DNA of 64,000 nt, from contig OY992839.1 in the NCBI GenBank assembly GCA_963921425.1, positions 5,272,501 through 5,336,500 of the forward strand, written 5' to 3'. A program made the position numbers and the translations under genes. The notes beneath the pieces are model-generated. The model had not been told where the DNA came from. It saw only the letters and a program-made list of their open reading frames with translations, and did not search any database. Position 1 is the first letter of the stretch. Every line of letters starts with the position of its first letter. The stretch is from Dryas octopetala. Taxonomy: Eukaryota; Streptophyta; Magnoliopsida; Rosales; Rosaceae. Below, in pieces: positions 11,701 to 22,048 of this stretch.

Positions 11701-13675
11701 ATGACTTGGGAAGCGTCAAAACATAACTTGAGATGTCAATAGGTACAGTATGAAATGCATCAAGGGTATAAACGTTTAAAATGCCTCGATCTACGAACTA
11801 AAATTCTCAAGAAACGACTTAAGATGCCCCAAGAAATGACTTAAGATGCCCTAAGGAACGATTTGAGATGCTTTAAGAGCTAACTTGAGAAACTCTAGAA
11901 TATAACTTTGGAAGTATCAAGACATGACTTGAGATGTCACTAGTTACAATTTGAAATGCATCAAGGATATAAACATTTAAAATGTCTTCAGCTATGAAAT
12001 GAAATTTTTAAGGAATGGCTTGAGATGCTCTGAAGAACGACTTGAGAAAATCTAAGGTATGACTTTGGAAGCATAATGACATGACTTGGGATGTCACTAG
12101 GTACAATTTAAAATACATCAAGGGTATAAATAATTAAAATGTCTCGGGCTACGAACTAAAATTCTCAAGGAACGACTTGGGATGCTCTAAGAAACGACTT
12201 GAGATGTCATAATTGACAACTTGAGAAACTTTTGGATATGACTTATGAAGCGTCAAAACATAACTTGAGATGTCAGTAGGTACAATATGAAATGCATTAA
12301 AAGTATAAACATTTAAAATGTCTCGAGTTACGAATTGAAATTCTTCATAAATTACTTGGGATGCCCTGAGGAACGACTTGAGAAACTTTAGGATATGACT
12401 TTGGAATCATCAAAATATGACTTGAGATGTCACTAAGTACAATTTGAAATGCATCAATGCTAAAAACATTTACAATGTCTCGAGCTACACACTGAGATTC
12501 TCAAAGAACGACTTGAGATACTCTGAGGAACGACTTGAGATGCCTTGAAAAACTCTAGGGTATGACTTTGGAAGCGTCAAAACATGACTTGGGATGTCAC
12601 TATGTACAATTTGAAATGCATCAAGAATGTAAACATTTAAAATGCTTGGAACTACGAACTGAAATTCTCAAGGAACGACTTGGAATGCTCTAAAGAACAA
12701 CTTGTGAAACTCTAGAAAATGACTTTGGAAGTGTCAAAATATGACCTGAGATGTTACTAGTTATAATTTGAAATGCATTAAAGGTATAAACATTTAAAAT
12801 TACTCGAGCTACAAACTTAAATTCTCAAGGAACGAATTAGAATGCCATAAGGAATGACTGACGCCCGAAGACACGACTTGAGAAAATTTTGTGTATGACT
12901 TATGTAGCGTCAAAACATGACTTGAAATGTCACTAGGTATAATATGAATGAATCAAGGGTATAAACATTTAAAATAACTCGAGCTACGAATTGAAATTCT
13001 CCAGAAACTACTTTGAATGCTTTAAGGAACGACTTAAGATTTTGTAAGGCACAACTTGAGAAACTCTAGGATATGACTTTGGAAGCGTCAAAACATACTT
13101 GGGATGACACTAGGTACAATTTAAAATGCATCAATTGTATAAATATTTAAAATGTCTTAACCTACAAACTGAAATTCTCAAGGAATGACTTGAGATACCC
13201 TGATGAAAGACTTGAGAAACTCTAATGTATGACTTTGTAATTGTCAAAACATGACTTGGGATGTCACTATGTACAATTTGAAATGCATCAAGGGTGTAAA
13301 CATTTAAAATGTCTGGAGCTACAAGCTAAAATTCTCAAGGAACGACTTGTGAAACTCTAGGGAATGACTTTGGAAGCTTCAAAACATGACCTGAAATGTC
13401 ACTAGTTGTAATTTGAAATGCATTAAAGGTGTAAACATTTAAAATGTCTCAAGCTACAAACTTAAATTCTCAAGAAACGACTTTGGATGCCCTAAGGCAC
13501 GGCTTAAGAAATTCTAGGTAATGACTTGGGAAGCGTCAAAACATAACTTAAGATGTCACTAGGTACAATATGAAATGCATCAATGGTATAAACATTTAAA
13601 ATACGTCGAGCTACGAACTGAAATTCTCAAGAAACAACTAAGGATGCCGTAAGAAACAACTTGAGATGCTCTAAA
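11701..13675. repeat. Satellite of 12 copies with period stepping in ~21-bp units
   Basis: The anchor atgacttTGGAAGcgtcaaa recurs at 11701, 11901, 12059, 12238, 12395, 12562, 12719, 12895, 13073, 13229, 13364 and 13521. Spacings are 200, 158, 179, 157, 167, 157, 176, 178, 156, 135 and 157 bp. Each unit holds a constant half (anchor, gatgtcactaggtacaattt, gcatcaagggtataaacatt) and a variable number of ~21-bp subunits of the type gaacgacttgagatgcccta. Most spacing steps are close to 21 bp, which matches gain or loss of one subunit. Confidence 0.93.
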
Positions 13676-13833
13676 AATGATAATTAAGCCAAAGAAACCT
13701 TAATGTTCCATACCCATCTACCATTCAATCCCAAACTAAAACTCTATATAAATTACACCAATTTTTGAAAGTTTCGGCACCCAAACCTTGTGTAGAAACC
13801 TTCCATCAATAACTGTGAGCTTTTTTTACTGTG

Positions 13834-13905
<72 letters not shown>

Positions 13906-14326
13906 GTCTGGTGTCTTATCATAGGAACTTCTCTGTTTGTTTGAATCGGCAAAAACACTTGCAAAAATGAATATGGGTGTTAGACTGTTGAGTTTGCACT
14001 TATTTTAAGGTTTTGATGAATTGATTAATGGGTGTTGGCCTTATTATAGTTTTATGATTAGTGGGTTTGGGCTTCTACTACAAAGATTGGGTTTAAAACA
14101 ATGAGATCTCTAAAACAACATATACTCTTTTTTTTTGTCAATTAAAACAATATATACATGAACACATTAAATTGGAGGTTTTTTACTTATTTGTTAGGAG
14201 TTTTTTTGTTAGTTAAATATCTCAATTCTACATTCTCATTTAATATTTGTGAGGTGGTTGGGTATTTTTTTTTATTCTAGTTGCATGTAATGTAATATTT
14301 GTGAATTATATTATTATGTTTGACTT
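13676..14326. repeat. ~650-bp direct repeat, copy B (right of satellite)
   Basis: Second copy of the segment at 11031-11683, in the same orientation and 2,645 bp further on. It starts at the exact point where the satellite ends. Differences are scattered substitutions and small indels. Confidence 0.85.
13838..13900. repeat. (CT)n microsatellite in copy B
   Basis: About 31 CT units, the counterpart of the tract at 11187-11247. The reading frames through it code only Ser-Leu repeats and are not genes. Confidence 0.95.
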
Positions 14327-15199
14327 TTTAACTATTACTTAAAAAACCCGATTTTAAAGAACAGGCTGGTGATGGTGATGACCATCTTGTTGAGGAGAGT
14401 ATGGAAGGGGACTTCAGTTCTTCCGTTTCCGTGACATGCACATATGCAATTCTATATAGTTGTATAGCCCAAAGGGGAATGGGCCTCCAGAACATTCAGA
14501 TGTTTTAGCTTTTCCTTTCATGATTTGCATTACTTTTATAGATGGGCATCTCCTTTTGAAATTTGAATGTTCGAGAGTATGTTATCCATATCCTCTTTTC
14601 ACCAGTAGTGAATAAATCCTTCCTAGTTAAGCCCCTATTGCTAGTGTGGTTAACAATTGAAGATATTCACAAACCTGATTAGAAGCTTAGAACAGTGCAT
14701 GATTTGTTACTCTAATCTTAGTAATGCATACTCAAAATCTAGATGGGAAAAGAAAATGTTGGAACAAGGACAAGCTGAACTGAAAAACACTGTACAAGGG
14801 TTTCTGTTCTTAGTTCTTTTCTTTAGGACTTGGTGGAAAAGTAAGAGCGAGCAAAAAGCCAAATCAATGGAGGTGAACCGTGAATGCCCATTGCTTTTAT
14901 CCTTTTTTCTACTTTTTTAATCAAAACTCAAAAGTACAGGGTTTTGGCCAATTTCTATTAAAAAACACTTTTTTGGGTTAAAAAATGGTCTTTGCTTCTG
15001 AAATTGGTGAAATTGGTAGTTGAATGGTGCAATGTACATTACTACATTCCGGAGTTCAGTAAAACAGGTACCACCAAACGGTCATATTATTAGATCATGG
15101 GTTGCTAATTTTGCTTACCAAACTGACCAAAGAGTCGTGTATCGTACCATGGGTTCTAGTGCTAATAAACCCACCAATATTCTTGTAAAGAATTCATAT
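14327..15199. other. Intergenic with an exon-like fragment
   Basis: At about 14365-14440 an acceptor-like cag is followed by an open stretch coding AGDGDDHLVEESMEGDFSSS. It may be a remnant of the gene whose leader is duplicated in copies A and B, but I do not recognise the protein. The rest, including an 87-codon frame at 14657, shows no supported gene. Confidence 0.3.
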
Positions 15200-15208
15200 A
15201 AAGATTAT

Positions 15209-15914
15209 GACACAAATTCAATTTAGACAAATAATTATATATGCTATTTCAACAGGGTTCATGAATTTTCAAATATTTCAAATATACACCTGATTTATTA
15301 CGTAAATTGAAAAATGAAATTTCGTCCATCAATTTATTGAGAGATCAGTTAAATGTCAGCTTGGCTTTTGCTAATGAAGATTAATTGGCGACATGGCACC
15401 AACTCAGCATACATTTCCCGCCAAATGAGCAACACTTATCCACTTGACACGGGCCCACACACTCATCACCTCTTTCCCGCTCGTCGAACGCTCTCTTGAC
15501 CATTTAGTCTCCCAAAAACATCACGTTTTCTCCCAAATTCGAATATAAATCCTTTACTTGTGTTCAACGAGCGAGAAATAGTTAATGAGTTTGTGGACCC
15601 GTGTCGTTCATTTGCGGGTCCACCTAACCCCTGACACGGGCCCACAAACTCTCTCTCTCTCTATTATTATTATTAAATTGTGGGCCTGTGTCGCTCATTT
15701 GGCAGGAAATGTTTGCTGAGATAGCGCCACATCGCCAAGTAATCCCGGTCAGCAAAAACCAAGCTGTCATTTAACTGATCTCTGAACAAATCAATGGACA
15801 TAAATTCATTTTTCAATTTAGATAATAGATTGGGTGTATATTTGAAATATTTGAAAGTTCATGGACCCCGTTGAAATAACTTATATAGTTATGTGTCTAA
15901 ATTGAATTTATACC
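15209..15914. mobile_element. Fold-back MITE, Mutator-type, 706 bp
   Basis: The two ends are long inverted repeats of over 200 bp: the left arm (aaattcaatttagac, tttcaaatatttcaaatata, gagatcagttaaatg) reappears reverse-complemented on the right. The element is flanked by the 9-bp direct repeat aaagattat at 15200-15208 and 15915-15923, the target-site length of Mutator elements. The centre contains nested inverted motifs of gacacgggcccaca. It has no coding capacity, so it is a non-autonomous element. Confidence 0.88.
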
Positions 15915-15923
15915 AAAGATTAT

Positions 15924-16276
15924 TGATACAAAGTAGTGTCAGGTTCTTGGCCAAAAAAAAGTGTAGGGTTTTTAACTTTAAGTGATTGAGAGTTTATTCT
16001 TACCCCCAATGTCGAATCTCTACAATATCGTTTAGTAAAACTGTAAAAGAAGTAAATGAGAAAAAATATAAATATAAATAAAGAACAAAAGAAAAAGATG
16101 CGACACATACTTGATTTTAGCAAAAATTAGCAAATACGTTAAACCAAACCATGAACAGTAGAAATATTACTTCAGTGGCCAATAAGCACCATAATTGGAA
16201 ACAAATAAATAAATAAATAACAACATGACGATGAGTGATGATGAAGAGTTTGACCCACAATTATGCTTTATGCTCC
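15924..16276. other. Intergenic between two transposons
   Basis: AT-rich, with no supported gene. A short open frame starts at 16225 (MTMSDDEEFDPQ) and runs into the retrotransposon insertion site. Confidence 0.4.
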
Positions 16277-16281
16277 ACTGG

Positions 16282-17409
16282 TGTCACGGGCTCATTTTTT
16301 TACGCAGCGGAATTTGCCCATGCGGCGCCAAGATTCCTCTGAATCAAGGCCAGCCATCCTTTCTCTATGCTCTTTTCAAGATTTCGACCCATTCGTTGCC
16401 TCCTTGAGGTTTGCCAACAAGAACTACTCATCTCGAGTCTCGCTCGTAGCGACTATACGATTGCTTCCTTGTGTCAAGGTTCTCAGCTTAGACACTCGCC
16501 CGATCGATAAGTTCTTATGATGCCGGCATTCCATTCTCACATGTTGGGTCTTACTTTGTTTCCACATCTCGACCGTCATGGCACTAAGGGCTAGCTCGCG
16601 CCCATAGTCCTTTCCTCGAGTTGAACATGCAAGCCAACTTGTATGCATGCCACCCGAGTGAGCAACTCTTCTTCGATGCCCCACATTAGCTTTCTCTCTT
16701 TGGCACGGGGTCGCCCTTCCCATGCCTACTAGCATCATCTATTGTGCATGGCCGAACCCAAGCCGATGCCCTCGTTGAGTACTACATGGCCAATGTGCAC
16801 CATGAAGTCTCCGGGAGTTCACATCTAGTTGGCGTGATGTGCATACGGCGCGGCATAAGGAAATTCCCCTTGTAGCCTCGTGTGCGCGCCCCCAGCGCAA
16901 TACAAGCACTCCCGCTCGCTTGTACTGTCCGTGGGACCTTCTGTCCCACGGAGACACATGACCGCCCTCTGGAAGCCATGTGCCCGCCCCCTAGGTCCCC
17001 ACAGGTTCCTAGAGTAGCTCGCTTAACGCCCCATGGGTGTGGGCGTCGAGGGTGGTGGAGAGCTTGACACCATGTCTTCCCCTAAAGAGTATTTTATGTC
17101 TTTCTTCACAAAACAGGAGGAAACATCAACATGCGCGATAAGTCATAATTGGCCATAATTAATTCATCCGAACTCCGAATGACGAACCGTCAGTTGCGTT
17201 GGACTCGTTTCGACCTCCTGGATTTACCGGTATTTTTAGATTTCCCAAATTCCAACCGGAAGACCCCGAAACAGCCAAATTACGAAATTACCCTTCCATG
17301 CGTGCAACCCGGCCACTCTTCGCCAAACGGATGCCATTCTCTTGGCATTTGGCCCTCCATACTTCATATTAATGTCACGGAAGCACAACTCTATGTGCGG
17401 ACCGTGACA
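16282..17409 (-). repeat. LTR (3' LTR in element orientation)
   Basis: Terminal repeat with TG...CA ends and an 8-bp inverted terminus TGTCACGG/CCGTGACA. Open frames of 60-109 codons inside it appear in the same form in the other LTR and are not genes. Confidence 0.93.
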
Positions 17410-17425
17410 TCCTCCCCCACTTATC
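17410..17425 (-). other. Polypurine tract
   Basis: On the minus strand the bases directly before the 3' LTR read gataagtgggggagga, a typical purine-rich primer site for plus-strand DNA synthesis. Confidence 0.8.
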
Positions 17426-17696
17426 TTGTCGATGCCCTCATCGACATGCCTCCTGTTTTGCTCCGAAATGCTCTTTAGGTCTTCTTCCTCCATTAGGATT
17501 GATAGCAACGAGTACTGTCCCTCTACCTCTATAGAATCACCTCTGTGACGACCTTCTCGCGCCCACTTTTGGACTTGGCCAAAGACATGTACCGAAGCAT
17601 TCACCCAGATGCCATTTCTCCTTTGATTGAACTCAATGTAGAAAATATTCCACCACTTCCCTGCCAACTTGCTCCTCCGAGCTCTGATTGCTCCTC

Positions 17697-17850
17697 TGAG
17701 CTTCAATGAGTCCACTCTAGGACATAAAATTTCTCCCATAGCTGTTTGGTGGCTCATCTGAGCATACATGAGTCCACTCTAGGACATAGAATTTTTCTCA
17801 AAGCTGTTTGATGGCTCCTCTGAGCATACATGAGTCCACTCTTGGACTTG
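17697..17850. repeat. ~69-bp direct repeats in the retroelement interior
   Basis: Three copies of a block built on tgagtccactctaggacata followed by tttctc and agctgtttggtggctc. Confidence 0.8.
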
Positions 17851-18593
17851 GAGTCGTAATTACATCCTGTTCGACTCACTAAAAGAGAGATGCACCCCGC
17901 CGGGTGTAGCTTAAAAGCTAACCGCACTCTTCTGCGGCACCCTCATGCTCATTTGTAGTGGAAAGGACCCATTGCACTCTTGCATTACTGGTTTCTTCCC
18001 CAACTTGGCTCTTCCTCATTTCTCTAGTCTTCTTTGGCACTTGATTGCCCTATTTGCTAGCACTAGTCAACTCCTTGACACAACCATCGTACCACAAGGC
18101 TTCGTCCTCTCACATACTAGACCCCGTAGCAGAAGTCATGCACAAGTTACTGAGCTGAACAATCCCTGTTGTAGTTTCACCCTCGCGGATCCACTTACCA
18201 GCACTATCTCTTGTCCCTCGGTGTGTATCTCTTTGTGATGCACCTCTGTGCGTTTGGTTCTGATGTGCTCTCGTGGGCTCCCCCACTTAAGCTAGGATGT
18301 ACTTGTCCCCATCTGCCTCTTGATGTGCACCTCTGTGCATTCCTTGTGTTGACATTTGTGGGCTCCCCCACTTTTGCTATCAGCACTCTTGTCGATAGCC
18401 GTGCTTGATTAGAACATGGCTCAACACAAGCTCCACTCAATGTCCATGCGACCGTCTCACAAGTTCTGAAGGAAGTGCGCTCCTCTGGGCGAGGTTCTCT
18501 AACCTACTACACTTTTGTAGCACCCCGCTTACACAGCTCAAGTGATCCACCGCATGTCCCTCAAGTAGAGGAAGCATGAACTCTGTCTTCTTC

Positions 18594-18960
18594 ATTTCCC
18601 GTGTACTTTGGCCCTCGTGGCCTTCACTCCAGTGTATTTGGCCCTCGTGGCCTTTGCTTCTGTGTACTTGGCCCTCGTGGCCTTCAGTTGTTGAGTACAT
18701 GGCCCTCGCAGCCTTTACTTCTATGTACCTAGTCCTCGTGACCTTTGCTTCAATGTATTTGGCCCTACTGGCCTTCAGCTTTTCCCATTCGACCCTTGCG
18801 GTCTTCTAATCTCAATTCTACTTAGCCCTCATGGCCTTCACTTCTATGTACTTGGCCCTCACGTCCTTTGCTTTTGAGTACTTAGCCCTCTTGGCCTTCA
18901 CCGTTTATGTACCTGGCCCTTCTGGCCTTTAGCTTTACCACATTCGACCCTCATGGTCAT
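18594..18960 (-). repeat. ~30-bp minisatellite, 12 copies
   Basis: The plus strand repeats ttggccctcgtggccttca with spacers, at about 30-bp spacing. On the element's sense strand the first part reads as EGHEGQ(V/I)H(R/W)S repeats. The later copies are degenerate and the frame is broken. Confidence 0.85.
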
Positions 18961-19459
18961 ATGTTGGCTCTTTCGCCTCTTGTTTTACTCTTTCTCAGGC
19001 TCTTTGCCTTCGTTGTGCTCAATATGTTGCCTCTTGCAACTTTCTGTGGCTCGTCCACTCTTGTGTAGCTTCTTGCTCCCTTATGTGCCTCCGCACTAAG
19101 GTGCCTTCAATTCAACTGATTTGCACAACGTTTGCTTCTTTGCTCGTCTCAATACTTCAATAGGATTGTTGGCAACCATATGACAACTGTCGTGGCTTAC
19201 ATGAACTCGACTATCACAAGAGCAGCACACCAATGCGGCTTACAAGGTACTCCTGAACCCATGCGCTCCTCTAGCGGCTTACATGCTTCAATAGATCAAT
19301 GCGCCACTGCGACGGCTTATAAGAATCTAAGGAAGAATGCGCAACTTCAAATCTCCAGCTCTTGTGACTCTTCCTTGCACAATGCACTAGTCTGTCATAG
19401 GTGTCAACACTTCCATCCAGCATATCTTTTCATTGGGGCTTCATTCTAGCCCATTTTCT

Positions 19460-19560
19460 CATTAGGTGCCTCCGCACGTTGTTCTCTTACTTGTTTGGTG
19501 CCTCTGCACATTGTTCTCTTGCTTGTTTAGTGCCTCTGCACATTGTTCTTATACTTGCTC
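19460..19560. repeat. ~36-bp direct repeats in the retroelement interior
   Basis: Three copies of gtgcctctgcacattgttct followed by a cttgcttgttt-like spacer. Confidence 0.75.
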
Positions 19561-19741
19561 ATAGGGCTGTGTCTCTGTAGCCCATCCATTTGTTTCAACT
19601 TGCCCTCTGTGGGCTTTTCTTTGTCTCACTCTTTGGCCTTGGGGTTCTCTTTCACTAAAGATGTTGCCCCGCTCGACATCTCCGTCGGATAGCACCATTC
19701 AAGTTAGCGTCGTCCTCAACTTGGCCGCTCTTGACCAACTA

Positions 19742-19754
19742 GGCTCTGATACCA
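19742..19754 (-). other. Primer-binding site (initiator tRNA-Met)
   Basis: The minus strand reads TGGTATCAGAGCC two bases inside the end of the 5' LTR. This is the standard plant retrotransposon primer site and it fixes the element's orientation. Confidence 0.92.
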
Positions 19755-19756
19755 AC

Positions 19757-20884
19757 TGTCACGGGCTCATTTTTTTACGCAGCGGAATTTGCCCGTGCGG
19801 CGCCAAGATTCCTCTGAATCAAGGCCAGCCATCCTTTCTCTATGCTCTTTTCAAGATTTCGACCCATTCGTTGCCTTCTTGAGGTTTGCTAACAAGAACT
19901 ACTCATCTCGAGTCTCGCTCGTAGCGACTATACGATTGCTTCCTTGTGTCAAGGTTCTCAGCTTAGACACTCGCCCGATCGATAGGTTCTTATGACGCCG
20001 GCATTCCATTCTCACATGTTGGGTCTTACTTTGTTTCCACATCTCGACCGTCATGGCACTAAGGGCTAGCTCGCGCCCATAGTTCTTTCCTCGAGTTGAA
20101 CATGCAAGCCAACTTGTATGCATGCCACCCGAGTGAGCAACTCTTCTCCGATGCCCCACGTTAGCTTTCTCTCTTTGGCACGGGGTCGCCCTTCCCGTGC
20201 CTACTAGCATCATCTATTGTGCATGGTCGAACCCAAGCCGATGCCCTCGTTGAGTACTACATGGCCAATGTGCACCATGAAGTCTCCGGGAGTTCACATC
20301 TAGTTGGCGTGATGTGCATACGGCGCGGCATAAGGAAATTCCCCTTGTAGCCTCGTGTGCGCGCCCCCAGCGCAATACAAGCACTCCCGCTCGCTTGTAC
20401 TGTCCGTGGGACCTCCTGTCCTACGGAGACACATGACCGCCCTCTGGAAGCCATGTGCCCGCCCCCTAGGTCCCCACAGGTTCCTAGAGTAGCTCGCTTA
20501 ACGCCCCATGGGTGTGGGCGTCGGGGGTGGTGGAGAGCTTGACACCATGTCTCTCCCTAAAGAGTATTTTATGTCTTTCTTCACAAAACAGGAGGAAACA
20601 TCAACATGAGCGAGGAGTTATAATTGGCCATAATTAATTCATCCAAACTCCGAATGACGAACCGTCAGTTGCGTTGGACTCGTTTCGACCTCCTGGATTT
20701 ACCGGTATTTTTAGATTTCCCAAATTTCAACAGGAAGACCCCGAAACAGCCAAATTACGAAATTACCCTTCCACGCGCGTAACCCAACCACTCTTCGCCA
20801 AACGGATGCCATTCTCTTGGCATTTGGCCCTCCATACTTCATATTAATGTCACGGAAGCACAACTCTATGTGCGGACCGTGACA
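19757..20884 (-). repeat. LTR (5' LTR in element orientation)
   Basis: Partner of the LTR at 16282-17409, with identical length. It would carry the promoter of the element. Confidence 0.93.
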
Positions 20885-20889
20885 ACTGG

Positions 20890-22048
20890 CATCCTCCTCC
20901 TGGTGATGAAGATCAAAGATGAGAGCAGCAGGCAGGTGAGGAGTGACTGAGTGAGGACCACCATGGGGGATCAATTTTTGACACTGCCAGGACCACTTTC
21001 TCTGTCTCACACTCTGTTCAATACCGGTTGGGTTCCAACGAAATGACCCTTGTGAAAAGACGAGAGAGCTAGAGAGAGAAACATAAATAATTTCAAATAA
21101 AAATACAAAAGTAACCTATGTGCATGGGATGCAGTCCTCGAGGCATGTGACAAATGCATAGAGTTTAAGCTGCATAGCAAATTAGCAATATAGCATAGCC
21201 TTGGCCTTTGGGTACTTGGGTAATTGGGTTTCCTTTCCCTTTTCACTTTGGGTACTTGGGTAATTGGGTTTTTGCTCACTCTAACTTGGGTAATTGGGTT
21301 TATGTCATTGCCTCTTTTTTTTTTTTTTTTGTGACTGATGTGTCATTGCCTCATTGGCCAGACTTCACTCCAAAAACGGGACCAACACTTGTCATGTCAG
21401 GCCTTTCCAGACATGAGAAGGATCGAAGAAGCACCCACACACACAAATCTTCAATACACTAGGTTCTCTTCCAAGGACACGTGGCATGAACTCACCGGAA
21501 TCCAAAGCCAGCCATCTGGAATCCAAAGGCCATTATTAATTAATAGAATGCATCTTTTAATTTCTAGAGCCGGCTGATATGCATTGTTTTGTTATTACCG
21601 ATTAAGCAAGTTAAATGTCGGTATGCGAACTTAATGCATGGATGGAGACTACTCTAGCTTGTCTATTAATTAGACCAAACTTTGGTCTGTCAATAATTTT
21701 TGAAAAATATAAATGCAAATGGGTGGGTGGGTAGAAGATGAGTAATGAAATTAAATTTCCAAGAGAACAAATTTCAATAATTTTATAGAAAAGATGGCAA
21801 ACATGAAACACCACTACTCATGAACAATAATGCACAGCCACAGCTAACAACAAAAGATTAAATCACAAATGGAAAAATCCAAAGATATAGACCATCATCA
21901 TCATCATTCATCAACATCCTCAACCTCGTACGTACACAAACACAACAAACTAACAAATAGAACAAAATATCAGATCAAGACCCATCTAGTCCTTTCTTTT
22001 GTTTTGTTTTGTTTTCTTCTCTCTCAGTCTCAGCTTCATCTACTTGGT
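20890..22048. other. Intergenic, 3' side of the aquaporin gene
   Basis: No supported gene. It contains three copies of acttgggtaattgggttt at 21214-21300 and a poly-T run near 21315. The part above 21800 is probably the aquaporin 3' UTR. Confidence 0.45.

Larger units (their letters stand above)
16282..20884 (-). mobile_element. Non-autonomous LTR retrotransposon (LARD type), 4.6 kb
   Basis: Two direct repeats of 1,128 bp each (16282-17409 and 19757-20884) begin TGTCACGG and end CCGTGACA, and are flanked by the 5-bp target-site duplication ACTGG (16277-16281 and 20885-20889). A primer-binding site complementary to initiator tRNA-Met lies beside the right LTR and a polypurine tract beside the left, so the element is transcribed on the minus strand. 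The 2,347-bp interior has no gag, protease, integrase or reverse transcriptase that I can recognise. It is a patchwork of minisatellites. The base composition is clearly more GC-rich than the surroundings. By eye the LTRs differ at some 25-30 sites, mostly C/T and G/A transitions. Confidence 0.93.

Noticed and set aside
11701..13675. Idea that the regular array could be a CRISPR-like array or a coding repeat
   Set aside because: The repeats diverge along their whole length, there are no unique spacers, all frames are closed, and the genome is a plant nucleus.
13788..13970. Ser-Leu repeat frame
   Set aside because: It is a translation of the CT microsatellite.
14657..14920. 87-codon frame
   Set aside because: No domain, no splice context and no similarity I can recognise.
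16424..16738. 104-codon frame in the LTR, repeated at 19899-20213
   Set aside because: It is LTR sequence shared by both copies, with no recognisable protein. It is GC-rich DNA with few stops.
17236..17769. 177-codon minus-strand frame at the junction of interior and 3' LTR of the retrotransposon
   Set aside because: It starts inside repeated DNA and ends in the LTR. I recognise no gag or other domain, so I did not call a gene.
16282..20884. Idea that the element is a Cassandra-type TRIM
   Set aside because: The LTRs are far too long and I see no 5S rRNA-like sequence in them.
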